Part shown: positions 12,725-24,202 of the stretch, one piece after another
Layout of the letters: each line of letters opens with the position of its first letter
Position numbering within the stretch: position 1 is the first letter of the stretch
Source: Cannabis sativa
Lineage: Eukaryota; Streptophyta; Magnoliopsida; Rosales; Cannabaceae
DNA: 64,000 nucleotides
Assembly: GCF_029168945.1 (NCBI RefSeq)
Contig: NC_083602.1
Coordinates: forward strand, 13,785,351-13,849,350
Direction of reading: 5' to 3'
Notes under the pieces: model-generated
Databases searched by the model: none
What the model was told of the DNA's origin: nothing
What the model saw: the letters and a program-made list of their open reading frames with translations, nothing else
Program-made: the position numbers and the translations under genes

Positions 12725-12860
12725 ATGCGAGCTGTACGAACAGTATGTATGCTGAGCATACTGTCCATGGGCGCGCAAGGGGCTGCATGGGCGAGGGATG
12801 TGGGCGCAGGAGGCTGCATGCAGCCTGTTCCGCGCGCGTATCCCTGTTGCTCAACCCCGA
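12725..12860. other. GC-rich block specific to copia A leader
   Basis: A GC-rich island with short palindromes (GGCTGCATGCAGCC; CAGTATG...CATACTG) interrupts the AT-rich leader close to the PBS. Copies C and D carry different and shorter sequence at the same place (around 26360-26430 and 46890-46950), including GCGATCGCGAAA, while both flanks align. Confidence 0.55.
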
Positions 12861-13114
12861 TTTTTTCGAAACTTCAAAAAATCATAACTAATTCAAATTA
12901 AATCGAAATTGAGTTCTGTAAAAAAAGTAACTTGCTTAATTTTTTCCATACTATCCAATAAAAATAATTCCAGAAACAGATATTCAATTATTTTTCACGA
13001 AAATTCACAAACATCAATCAATCATCAAATAACACTCAATACAACATGATACCATCCAAAACATCAAACAATCGTTTTAAAGTCCAAATTTCTTGCAAGC
13101 AAATCAATTACCAT

Positions 13115-13127
13115 GGCTCTGAGGCCA
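13115..13127 (-). other. Copia A primer-binding site
   Basis: On the minus strand TGGCCTCAGAGCC lies 2 bp inside the 5' LTR. It resembles TGGTATCAGAGC, the initiator-methionine tRNA complement used by most plant copia elements, with a CC for TA substitution. Confidence 0.75.
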
Positions 13128-13129
13128 GT

Positions 13130-14307
13130 TGTTGGAAATATTTTTACCAGGATCTTAGATCTACTCACAAGTATGTTGATTAACACCCTAAATATGAACT
13201 TTCTAAAACGATGAAATAAACACATATAAAGTTTAGTAAACCTTACACTGGGTGCAGCGGAATATAATGACTCCTTCCGTTCAGATATCTAGCCCTTGAT
13301 TCCTTTCTGTAGCAGAGCATTATCAATATCTGAACCTGGATCTCTTTCTCTGATTCTTTAGTGTTGAAACTCCTTCTTGCTGAAAGTCCTTCTTCACGAT
13401 CTTCCTCACTATGATTGAGGTATCACTTGCTGTGTGTGGGCGCTACTCTAACACTAAGGATTTCGAAATCTCAATGAGGAAGAGAAAGATGGAGTGGTCG
13501 GACAAAGATAGGGAGAGAGAAGGCTCAGGTTTTTCTCTGAAGGAAAAATAGAAAATTTAAGTGTAATTTTCCTGAAGCCTTCACTATCTATTTATAGCAT
13601 TCCACTAGGGTTAGGGTTGAATTATTTGGCATTAAAATAATGAAAATATCAGTTTAAATTCCCTCCAAAAGTGGCCGGCCCTATACAAGTTGATTTGGGC
13701 CTCACTTTTTGCAATTTTGCAGTTTTATCTTTTCTACATCTGATTTTCTCAAAAACGCCAATTTTCTAATTCAACCATTTAAATGTCAATTCTAACTATT
13801 TAATAACTATAAATAATTATTAAATAATATTGTCATTTATCATATTTATTAATTGAACCATACAAAGTATCATAATTAACAAATATGCCCCTAAAACTCT
13901 TTCTTTACAATTTCGCCCTTACTTAGTGAAAAATTCACAAATAGACATAGTCTAATTTGAGAATTATAATTGATTAATCAAAACCAATTATATGAGTCTT
14001 ACAAGCAATATTATCTCAACTAGTGCGGGGACCATGGGTCTATATAACCGAGCTTCCAATAAGTAGATCAAGAATTTATTACTAAAATTCACTAACTTAT
14101 TAATTCTTCGTTGAATCCACACATAGAACTTAGAATTGCACTCTCAGTATATAGAATGCTCTACATGTTCCACCATATAGACACATCATTAGTTATCCAT
14201 TGTTATAATCCTAATATGATCAATGATCCTCCATATGAATGATCTACACTATAAAGGGATTAGATTACCGTTACACCCTACAATGTATTTAATCCTTAAA
14301 ACACTTA
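13130..14307 (-). repeat. Copia A 5' LTR, truncated
   Basis: It aligns with the left LTR from the ATTTCCAACA end inwards for about 1.18 kb and then stops at AAAACACTTA. About 0.7 kb of U3 is missing. The breakpoint abuts copy B leader sequence; an ACTT microhomology is possible. Confidence 0.85.
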
Positions 14308-14429
14308 CATGTAATTTGGACTTTAAAACGATTGTTTGTATGTTCTTTGGATGGTATCATGTTGTATTGAAGGCCCATTTGCCTGATTTGAATGACTGTA
14401 CTAGGTTAATTACACTAGTTTAACCTAAT

Positions 14430-16065
14430 AAAATTGATTAGCAACATAATTAATTTCATTTATTTTGAAATTAATTTAAGAAAATTATAGTTTATAGAAT
14501 TCTTTATTCTAAGCTAAACTATATGTATTTTCTTGTATTTAATTAAATATAGAATTATAACCATCTAGATTTTTTCTGGAACTTAATTTAAATTTTTCAT
14601 TAAATATTCCTATTTAAGTTGATATTTAGTTATCTTCAACTAACCAACTTAAATCTGAATATCTTTTGAATTCAAAATTTCAAAATTAAGTTGAGGAATT
14701 TTAGGCATTGGTTATTAAGATTCTTTAGATATTTTTTAAGTTAATATCTTTTCGAATATTAACTTAAAATGGAATATTTTCAAATTAAGTGGTTACAACT
14801 TAATTTTTGATATTTAATTAAATTTAAATTTGAAAAATATTTAAGTTCTAGATTTTTTCTAATACAACTTAAATTAGATATTTTTTCAAATTTTGTGGAA
14901 AAGATACTTAGTCAAATAAGATATTTTCTAGATAGTTATTTCTAGACTACTTATTATTTCTAATATTAAATAGGAAAATATCATAAATTGTGAAATTAAT
15001 TATTTATATAATTAATTTTGGTACAATTTATTTTAAGTATATTTTTCCTAGTATTAAACTAGAGACTAATAATTAAGCCTTCTCTACACTTAATTATTTA
15101 TTTCTTTAATTTAATACATTTAATTAATTTGAAAATTGAATATCTAAGTTGATTTTTATCATCATACTTAAATATTTCTTTTTCATGACATTTAATTAAA
15201 TAGAAAATTATTTTTAGTTGAAATTTATTTTTTCAACTAAATTTAAATAATTTTCAAAATATATTTTTTTTTATTAATCAATTTTCGAAATTGCATTTCT
15301 TAAATGCTAGAATTTCGAATTTTATCTTGAAAAATAGATTAAGTTGTAAATTAATTATTTATTTTAATTAATTCTTGGATCAACTTAAATCAATGATTTT
15401 TTCATTTATTGATTAATTTAAAATAAATTGAATTAAAGTATATTATTAGAAATTGAATTAATTAGTCAAAGGAAAATCTAGATAGATGATATTTTTGCTT
15501 GAAGTATTTTTCTAGTGTATTTAATTAAATAGAAAATTAATATTTAAGTTGATTTTCATCATCATACTTAAATATTTGAAATTGTTCTTATATATTTAAT
15601 TAAATAAGAAAATTATATTTTTTGTTGTAAATTAATTTTATTAATTAATTTTGGGCCAACATCAAATTAGAATAATTTTTCCAGGATTTATTTTTTATTT
15701 TAACCTGCATTTTCGAAAATTGTATTCTTAAATACTTTAATTTTTCGAAATGCAATATATAATTATAGAAAATTAAATTTGAGTTGTAAATTAATTTAAA
15801 TTAATTTTGTAACAACTTAAATTGAATATTTTTCTAAATATTTATTGGAAATTATTACTAAGATGGAAATAATTCATGTTATTTTCATATCCATCTAAGT
15901 AAAATTTATAAATATTAAATTAAAATTTATATTTGGAATTTTTCATTCTAAATTAGAAATTTTAATTAAATAAATATATATTTAAAATAAATAGAATAAA
16001 TAAAGAGAATCAAAGAAAATACAACTCACTTTAAATAATGAGCTTGATTATTATTAAGATATTCG
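14430..16065 (+). other. Copia B AT-rich leader
   Basis: Same AT-rich repeat-like leader as in the other copies. No coding signal. Confidence 0.6.
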
Positions 16066-17339
16066 ATCTCCATTGTTGGTCTTACAAAAGTTAAATGTTT
16101 TCAATATAACCTCGAGACGCTAGACTTCGTCCCCCTATGGATGGTTATTCGTTGAACGCATTTAACACCGTAAGATTTCATTTGATAAGTGTTTTGTAAG
16201 TTTTCGTCTCTATTAGACTCTCCCCTATGGTGACTACTTAGAGATAAACTTATGAAACATGAAACAATGGTGGAAGCTCATAAAATGAGAATAACCTTGA
16301 CTCTCGCCTACCGGGACAACGTTGGATTCTTATTTTGATCGAATAAAAGGTTGCTAGAATGGTTTCTATTTTAGATGAGTCGACAACTCTATTCAATAAA
16401 TGATGCTTTGACTCTCGCCTACCGGACACCGTATCGCCTTATTGAAAACCTTGGAAATTATTTAGGATTGTATGTTTTAGTATTTTCACTAGTCATTCCT
16501 ACTTGCTATATGTTTATAATTTCTGAATTGTGTATGAATTTATATTGAACCATGTTATTTTTTGTTATTAAGTTGTAGTTTAATTTCGAATCTTCATTGT
16601 TGGTCTAACATGTTTGTTTTTCTAATGAGATAAATCCCTAATGGATTTTCACCATTAGACATACATAATAGTGTAAGATCTCGAAAGATAAGTATTGTAT
16701 ATGCGACATCTAACTGTTCATCAATTGATGACACCTTAGACTAGTATTTTTACGATATGAAACAAGAAGATTACATAAATAAGATTACTTTGTCTTTCGC
16801 TAATCGAAGCATCGTTGGATTCTTATTTTAAACGAAATTATCCTAATTCCTCTTAGCTTATTCATTTCGAATTAGCTTTATAATATATCATTGGATGAAT
16901 GGTCTATAAATCATTTCATGTCATTATATTTTCTCTTAAGAAATTAAATGACGCTTATGATTGTAATCCCGAAATTCTATTCCCAATTGATATAAATCCT
17001 CAATCTTAGAAATCTCCTACTTGTATGGGCAAATCTGACTTAGAGTTTGTATTAGTAGTGGTGGTCCAAGATAGAATTACTCATAATATTTGGTATAAAT
17101 TTAAGTCTTTGACTTTAATTTTAGAATCCAAACAGAAATTTTATTATATTTCTAATTCCCAGAATACAATACGCTTACACTTTCTCAAGTGTTTAATATC
17201 CATCTTCTATTATTGGATTAAAACGTATGGAATATGAGTTAGGTATTCCGTGACTGTGGATCCACTTGCAGTATTCTAAGAACTCTTTGATGTAACTAAA
17301 CCTATGTCATCATAGACACTGCCACATTTTCTTAATCTA

Positions 17340-19110
17340 TGGCATTTGATCTTGTTCATAGTGGATTTGACAAGATCAATCTCTGAAAAGAGTTAATATG
17401 CCTATATCCACTGAAAGTAGTTCATCTCATTCGCAGATGGATGTACATTCAAGGGTGGATATGAGTTTTTCGTTGTATTCTTAAAACGATCACTCTAGAT
17501 TATACCTTATGCAAAGAAATTTGAAATGTATTAAAATTTCTTAAATTTCTAGCAATGGTTAAAACCATTAAGGTAAGTGGTTAAAGATCTTGCGAACTGA
17601 TAGGGGTGGAGAAATAGTTAGTTGATATGCAGTTCAAAGATCATTAATTTGATTTTTGAATTATATCCAAACTTACCTCCCAAGAAATTTCGAGTTGCAT
17701 GTTGAAGATTAGTTACTAGTCGTTGCCTAAATCCTTCTATGGTAATACAATTTCAGAATGATGTAATGGTTGTATACTTAATGTAAATCATTACTAAATT
17801 CATGGATGACCTAATCAAAATCTTAAGAAAAGCTAGAACTGTTAACCATGGTTTCTTAGCTATTCTAAGTGATTAGGGGTGGACCATCCCATTGTCAATA
17901 GATAAGAAAGTGTTTGTTCAAACAAATACTACTTTTCTAAGAAAATGACTAAGTCTGAAAAACAAGTAGCAAATAAAGGAGATATTTAATTCTTGATTCC
18001 AAAAGTGTTCTATCATCTTATATAACATATGATGATCCCACTGCCTCTGTTGTCTTATCACAACAGAAAAGATCAATACCATTTAGTTTTCTTAGACATA
18101 ATTCACGGTGCCTTGTCGTAGTGGGAGAGTTTCTAGGAACTCACCTTCTTATGACTTGGGAGACACTAGTGATTAAAATCCATTGTGAGTTTAAACAAGT
18201 GATGGATTGTCAAGATAAGAAACTAAGAAGAAAGCCAATAGAACTATGGTTTAATCCATTCACATGGAGTAACCTAAAGTTTTCTATTACAAGGACATAA
18301 AAGGAAATTTTCGTTTATAAGTCCATTCAATGGACTTAACAAAACTTCCTGTTCCTAGTATTATAGGTTTGAGTTTATCTAAACCTATGGCTTGTGGTAT
18401 ACCTGGTAATTGCTTACTCTAATGCAAGCAACTTACTTTAGTAAGATGCTGAAGCATTTTCTTTCTAATGGCAATCTATAGAAGCTTCACAACTTCTTAG
18501 ACATAGATTTTATCTAAGGAAAAGTTTCAACTATTCCGTAAAAATATAAAGCCATGAAAGAATTTTCTTATATCAACAAAGTGAGAGGTCTTAGATATGC
18601 TTTTGTATGCCTTAGACCGTACACTGGCCGTTGAGTGGGAGTAATGAGTAGGTATCGCATTAATCCAGAGAAGAACATTGGAAGACAATCAAGTAAATTT
18701 TAAGATTAAGAAGAGGAACTATATGTTAGTCTATAAGGGTGTGTTTAAAACTCTTAGACTACACCATATCAGATTTCGAAATTTGCCTTTGTGCTAGAAA
18801 ATCTTTCTGATAAGATGGTGATTACTTCCGGGGGTGGAATAGTGATTTTGGAGAAGTGTAAAAACCTATCCGAAGTCTCTAGGTCTACTGGAGAGGGACT
18901 GAATGTTAAAGCTACAGGAAAGGTACTTATTCAGTCTAAGGAAAGTTCTATACATCTTTGGCACCATTCCCAAGTGCCTTAAACTACTAGTGTTAATTTC
19001 TAGATTAACCAAAAGTAGTTGCCAAAGGTATAGAATCCAAAGATCCCAAGAGAGTAGACATATAGAGAGGAATTTCACATTATCAATGATTTTGTGATTA
19101 AAGGAAGAGT
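17340..19110 (+). pseudogene. Copia B fossil pol
   Basis: Landmarks on the plus strand: LVHSG near 17355, YEFFVVF near 17460, ILRTDRGGE around 17587-17612, EEHWKTIK at about 18670-18693 followed directly by TAA, then the HIERNFTLSMI-like RNase H segment near 19060. Frames are broken throughout. The defects are largely those of copies A and C, which indicates a common defective ancestor. Confidence 0.75.
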
Positions 19111-19238
19111 AATAGTGGAGAAAAGGTTGTGGTTAATTCAACCTTTCGCATCCTATTACGAGGAGTTTACTACTACTACACTTGATTTGTATATCAAGGT
19201 GTCGAGATTATTTGAAACACACTTTTTGTTTTATATTA

Positions 19239-19253
19239 GTGCAAGTGGGAGTT
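19239..19253 (+). other. Copia B polypurine tract
   Basis: GTGCAAGTGGGAGTT directly before TGTTGGGTTTTATG. Confidence 0.8.
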
Positions 19254-21154
19254 TGTTGGGTTTTATGCCCTAAATAAAACTCATTTCAATATAATCGCAT
19301 TTACTTATTAATATAGATCAGAAATAACATTTAATGTTGCATGGTTCACATGATTTATTTCATGATTATATGTACATAATGTATAAATTCATCTGAAACC
19401 CTTTTCACATACTTGATCCTGTTTATTGTGCCGTCAACACATTGGAAAGTAAACATGACTATGTGAATAAAGTTTCCTAGATTTATCAGACATAGGGTTT
19501 TACTGATATGATAATCTACAACAGAGTTTACTTGCATTTGGAGAAGTGCTATGTTCTTTCCAGAGCATTGGTTAAAGTAAAGCTCAAGTTGGATGCATGG
19601 AGTATGCATCGGAAGGGACCGATATTGAACTTTGACTTAGATTTAATTAAACTTACAGTAAAATCTATTCAAGTCAATATCGCCTAGTTGATCCTAGATC
19701 AAATGATCTTAATCCTGTTATGATTAGGCTCAATCTTGAAAGGCTATTCGTGTTCCTTGAATTGTTAGTGAAGCCTACTTTTAGGTCAGGGTGATACGTA
19801 CTTTTTGGGAACACGGTAGTGCAATTGAGTGGGAGCGCTATCATAAACATGGAATCTATAGCTTCTATCTGGCGAATAGTAAGCAAAGGATGATCTCCTT
19901 CGAGCTTGACTAAACGAACATAAATGGTGGAGTACTCATTTCACATAAGCTGAAATATCATTTATACGGGGTCAAGTGTTTTAAGGAATAAATACATTGT
20001 AGGGTGTAACGGTAATTTAATCCCTTTACAAAGGTAGATCATTCATATAGAGGATCATTGATCACATTAGGATTATAACAATGGATAACTAATGATGTGT
20101 CTATATGGTGGAACATATAGAGCATTCTATATAACTGAGAGTGCAATTCTAAGTTCTATGCGTGGATTCAACGAAGAATTAATAAGTTAGTGAATTTTAG
20201 TGCTAAATTCTTGATCTACTTATTGGAAGCTCGGTTATATAGACCCATGGTCCCCCCACTAGTTGAGATAATATTGCTTGTAAGACTCATGTAATTGGTT
20301 TTGATTAATCAATTATAATTCACGAATTAGACTATGTCTATTTGTGAAATTTTCACTAAGTAAGGGCGAAATTGTAAAGAAAGAGTTTATAGGGGCATAT
20401 TTGTTAATTATGATACTTTGTATGGTTCAATTAATAAATATGATAAATGACAATATTATTTAATAATTATTTATAGTTATTAAATAGTTAGAATTGACAT
20501 TTAAATGGTTGAATTAGGAAATTGGCATTTTTGAGAAAATCAGATACAAAAGGTGTTAAAATTGCAAAATTGCAAAGCCCAAGGCCCAATCCATTAAAGG
20601 CATGGCCGGCCACCTATTGTAGTGTTTTAAATTGATTTTTTCATTATTTTAATGCCAAATAATTCAAACCTAACCCTAGTGGAATGCTATAAATAGATAG
20701 TGAAGGCTTCAGGAAAATTACACTTAAATTTTTCTATTTTTCCTTCAGAGAAAAACCTGAGCCTTTCTCTCTCCCTATCTTTAGCTACCACTTCTTCTTT
20801 CTTCTTACTTTAAATTTCGAAATTACTTTAGTGTATGAGTAGTGCCCACACACATCAATCGATACCTCAATCATAGTGAGGAAGATCGTGAAGAAAGACA
20901 TTCAGCAAAAGGAGTTTCAGCATCAAAGATTCAGAGAAAGAGATCCAGGTTCAGATATTGATAATGCTCTGCTACATAAAGGAATCAAGGGCTAGATATC
21001 TGAACGGAAGGAGTCATTATATTCCGCTGCACCCAATGTAAGGTTTCCTAAACTTTATATGTGTTTATTTTATCGTTTTAGAAAGTTCATATTTAGGATG
21101 TTAATAAACATACTTGTGAGTAGATCTAAGATCCTGGTAAAATAATTTCCAACA
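19254..21154 (+). repeat. Copia B 3' LTR
   Basis: A complete 1,901-bp LTR with TGTTGGG...TTCCAACA ends. Near 20740 it has the AAATTTTTCTATTTTTCC variant shared with copy A and absent from copies C and D. The right flank is CTTGC, which does not match the CAAAC flank of copy A. Confidence 0.9.
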
Positions 21155-21502
21155 CTTGCATCCAATATTTCCCATACAATGGTCCCATATGGGTACAACC
21201 CATAACTGTTTTACTTGGAACTCTTGAACTAAAGTAACTGGTACTTGAGGTGAAGGCACAATAGGAGATCCATGTTGCCTTAATCTCTTAATCTCCTTTC
21301 CTAATTGTTGAATCTTAGCTTCCATCTCTGTAAATCTTTGCTCTAATTCTAGCGGAGACTGCGGTGGATTTTCATAACGACCTTCATAAGTCCTTTCTTG
21401 AACTGAAACTCGACCTTGGGAACTAGGGGGATCCCATTCTCTCCATCCGCCACTAGTGTCAACTAAATCATCCCAACTCCTCATGTTTTTCAAGGCATCC
21501 AT
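21155..21502 (-). pseudogene. Gypsy G1 gag N-terminal fragment
   Basis: The ORF begins MDALKNMRSWDDLVDTSGGW and contains a predicted coiled coil (LEQRFTEMEAKIQQLGKEI) before it runs into the copia B LTR. It follows a PBS and a 2.1-kb LTR on the same strand. It is the start of the element whose zinc knuckle, protease and RT lie at 3274-4848. The gag middle is missing, so sequence was lost when the copia pair formed or inserted. Confidence 0.65.
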
Positions 21503-21760
21503 CTATAGGACAAGCTTGCAAATTCATGAGTTGGCTAGATCAGACAGCGATCGAAATTGTAATCTACTTACTGCTTACATGGGAACTTAATATACACCTA
21601 TTTAGCTATTAATCTACTAACATGCTCCATATCATACCTTTTTTGATCATGTATATCAATTAAAACTACTAAAACATGTAGAAGCTTACCGAATCATGAG
21701 TCAAGCTTATCTTTGATGATGATTGTACATATTTTGACGATCTTCAAAGAATAACCTGGT
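21503..21760 (-). other. Gypsy G1 leader between PBS and gag
   Basis: Untranslated leader of about 260 bp. No other feature seen. Confidence 0.5.
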
Positions 21761-21775
21761 GGCTCTAATACCAAA
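21761..21775 (-). other. Gypsy G1 primer-binding site
   Basis: On the minus strand TTGGTATTAGAGCC lies next to the LTR end and matches the initiator-methionine tRNA complement with one change (TGGTATCAGAGC). Confidence 0.75.
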
Positions 21776-21776
21776 T

Positions 21777-23885
21777 TGTAACACCTTACTAGATTAGGTG
21801 TGTTACCGCGATTTCTTAATTGTTGTGCACAACTTTGATAATCAAAGGGTTTATTAAAAAAACATGGCTAATAAAAATTTTCTTAAATAACTTAAACTTT
21901 AATAATAAACATAATTTATGTAAGTTTGGGATCCCCTTTAAATTAATATAATTTTGCAAAATAGTTGCATCACAAAAGTTGTCTTCATACAACTATAAAA
22001 AAGGTGAGCCTAAATTGTCTTAAAAATCCTGAACACTCTAGGTCTAACCGTCTTGATATGTACACTCTTCACCACTAGATTTAGACTCATCCCAATTTAG
22101 TTTTAGCACTTACCTACACATACACGCAATAATTGTGAGTCGACAAACTCAGTAAGAAAAGCATAATCATAAACATATATCCAGACTGTAACTAGGTACC
22201 CATACACCTACTCACGATCTAATAATTGGGTCAGGGACGTTCTCGATAAAGTATGACTTACTACAAATCTAGCCTATACTCAGTACTCTAGTTATACTAA
22301 TGTGGTAGTAGTTAATTCATACTATCTAAAAGTCTAGCATATATATATGTTGGAATCTTCGTACAACTCTATGTATACCTCACTCATACCATGATATGCT
22401 AATCTGTTGGCTACTAATTTGCCTAACATATATCTGTTGGCATCTCGCTACAACTCTATGTACACCTCACTGATGCCCTAATATATTATTTTGATGGCAA
22501 CTAACATGCACACTAAATATGTATACATATATACAACTATTATACTAGTCTTACCTTGATTCCAAATGCAAATGTGCTGGTAACTCGTAGTTGAAAACAA
22601 GCTTGTTCAAAGAACTAAAGGCCCTTAGTCACATTTTACATAAAATTGGTAAGTGATCTGCTAAATCACTTTTGGGGATTTAAACTTGAAACTAAAAGTT
22701 TCCCTATGGATAATTAGCATGACAAAACCCTAACTATCGAGAAAATGCTAAAAAAATGAGATTTTGAGAAAAGTACCCTAAAAACGACAAGTTGGAACTG
22801 TTAAAATAGTAAGCCATTTTTTGGGTTTTCTGCCTGGAAAAACGGTAGACCGTTTTCCCAGAAACGATCTGCCACTTTTACAGCAGAACTTACCCAAAAT
22901 TTCATAACTCCTCAAAATTGAAACAAAATTATCCCAAACTGTCTAGAACTTCAAATAAGGCTAAAACTAATCTATTTCATCAAACAATTGCAACTATAAA
23001 ACCTTGAGTCAAAAACTACCATTGTTGAGCTAAGTTTGAGCTCAAAAGTCAAACCTAGCTCAAATCTTGCCAACAACAAACAACCTACCCAACACCAGCT
23101 CTAACAAACCTAATTTAATCCCCAAAACTCAATTTAAATAACAACAAAACTCAATAGAACCTAAAACCAAAAAACACCATAAAAACCGTAATTAAACCTT
23201 ACAAATTCAAAGAGAACAAGAGAAGAATTAGCTTACCTTAGGTTATCCCTACAACAACACTTGAATCCTTGCTGCAAACACCCTCAAATCTGTTCTGAAT
23301 AAGGAGAGAAAAGTGATCTCTTTTGGGTTTCCTAAGGGTCAAACCTAGGGAGAGAGAAAGATAAGGATTTTCTTTCTAATTTTTCTAATCTTTTAGATAA
23401 TACCCTATTATTTTCTATTAAAAGCAATATTCAGCATTAAAATCTTAGGGATAAGATAGAAATTTAAGAAAACCATTACTAACTTATAGTAAAATGACAA
23501 TTTTGCCCTTTTTCCTCCTCATGAAGAAAACTTATAATCCTAGGGGTAATTTGGTCTAAAATCATAATCCCAATAAATCCTGACATACTAGATGTCTACT
23601 CATCTTGTCCCGCTAATTCTAAGGTACTACACCATCTCTAATTGATTCTAATGGCCAAATTGTTGCATTCCACTATTACCGGGCATAAAACATGCAATTC
23701 ATAAAAATTTACATATAACATATATAATACACCTAGCATTCAAATATATCTCCGTAATTATGAAAATATTTTCCTAAGGCCTATTTCTAGCAATAAGCCC
23801 TAAATTCTACTATGAGGCACATAATCATGAATTAATATTTAAATCTATCTAATAATTCCCATGATTTAACTATGTAGTCATTACA
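21777..23885 (-). repeat. Gypsy G1 5' LTR
   Basis: Plus-strand ends are TGTAACACC and AGTCATTACA, giving TG...CA ends over 2,109 bp. It is related to the G2 LTRs (TGTAACGCCC...GTCATTACA), including the shared AAACTTGAAACTAAAAGTTT segment. The outer flank is G3 gag sequence. Confidence 0.75.
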
Positions 23886-24007
23886 TCTGTAGTGTTCATG
23901 GAAATTCTAGTCGTGGCTGGAACATGGACATCAAGATCTACAGTCAGAGGATCTTGATGGAATCCTGATGATGCAGATGGTGTAGCTAGAGTTCTCCTGT
24001 TAACCAT
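23886..24007 (-). pseudogene. Gypsy G3 gag start, truncated by G1
   Basis: Just inside the G3 PBS an ATG opens a frame reading MVNRRTLATPSASSGFHQD and continuing in frame to the G1 LTR boundary. The setting (PBS, short leader, ATG) is that of a gag start. It is too short for a family call. Confidence 0.45.
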
Positions 24008-24036
24008 GGCATTTGATCAGATATGATATCAACTCA

Positions 24037-24055
24037 CTCTCAATGAAAGCACCAA
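24037..24055 (-). other. Gypsy G3 primer-binding site
   Basis: On the minus strand TTGGTGCTTTCATTGAGAG, a form seen 3' of the LTR in several plant Ty3/gypsy elements. It sits 5 bp from a TGACC LTR end. Confidence 0.55.
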
Positions 24056-24060
24056 ACTAT

Positions 24061-24202
24061 TGACCTTAGATTTGGCCAACCGATAGCAGAGTCGTATTCA
24101 ATATTGATGCCAGCCACATGTTACACAATAAGAACAAAAAAGTAAAGGAACACATGATTTTACAAACGTTCAACCCCCTTAGTTAGCAGGCAATGACCTA
24201 CT
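24061..24202 (-). repeat. Gypsy G3 5' LTR, part next to the PBS
   Basis: Starts TGACCTTAG on the plus strand beside the PBS and runs into copia C at the left CTACT target duplication. The remainder continues at 35542. Confidence 0.5.

Larger units (their letters stand above)
4849..14307 (-). mobile_element. Ty1/copia element, copy A (minus orientation)
   Basis: The element has a left LTR (its 3' LTR), polypurine tract, fossil pol, long AT-rich leader, primer-binding site and a truncated right LTR (its 5' LTR). The two LTRs look about 97% alike over the stretches I compared. The right LTR stops at about 14303-14307, where copy B begins in the opposite orientation, so no target duplication survives. 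Coding capacity is lost; see the pol fossil entry. Its LTRs share with copy B a U5-side variant that copies C and D lack. Confidence 0.85.
14308..21154 (+). mobile_element. Ty1/copia element, copy B (plus orientation, 5' truncated)
   Basis: Copy B has no 5' LTR or PBS. It starts at ATTTGGACTTTAAAACG, which lies just 3' of the PBS in copies C and D. It has a leader deletion of about 1.4 kb at 14370-14372 (from ...TTGTATTGA to AGGCCCATTTG), then the AT-rich leader, diverged repeats, pol fossil, polypurine tract and complete 3' LTR. It forms a head-to-head inverted pair with copy A. Its right flank is G1 gag. Confidence 0.85.

Noticed and set aside
12618..12901. Overlapping ORFs in the copia A leader that look like signal peptides
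   Set aside because: They span the copy-specific GC-rich block and lysine/poly-A stretches; not conserved in other copies.
19355..19886. 84- and 70-80-codon minus ORFs inside copia LTRs (also at 6085-6642 and 24304-24861)
   Set aside because: They recur only because the LTRs are repeated; non-coding U3 sequence without motifs.
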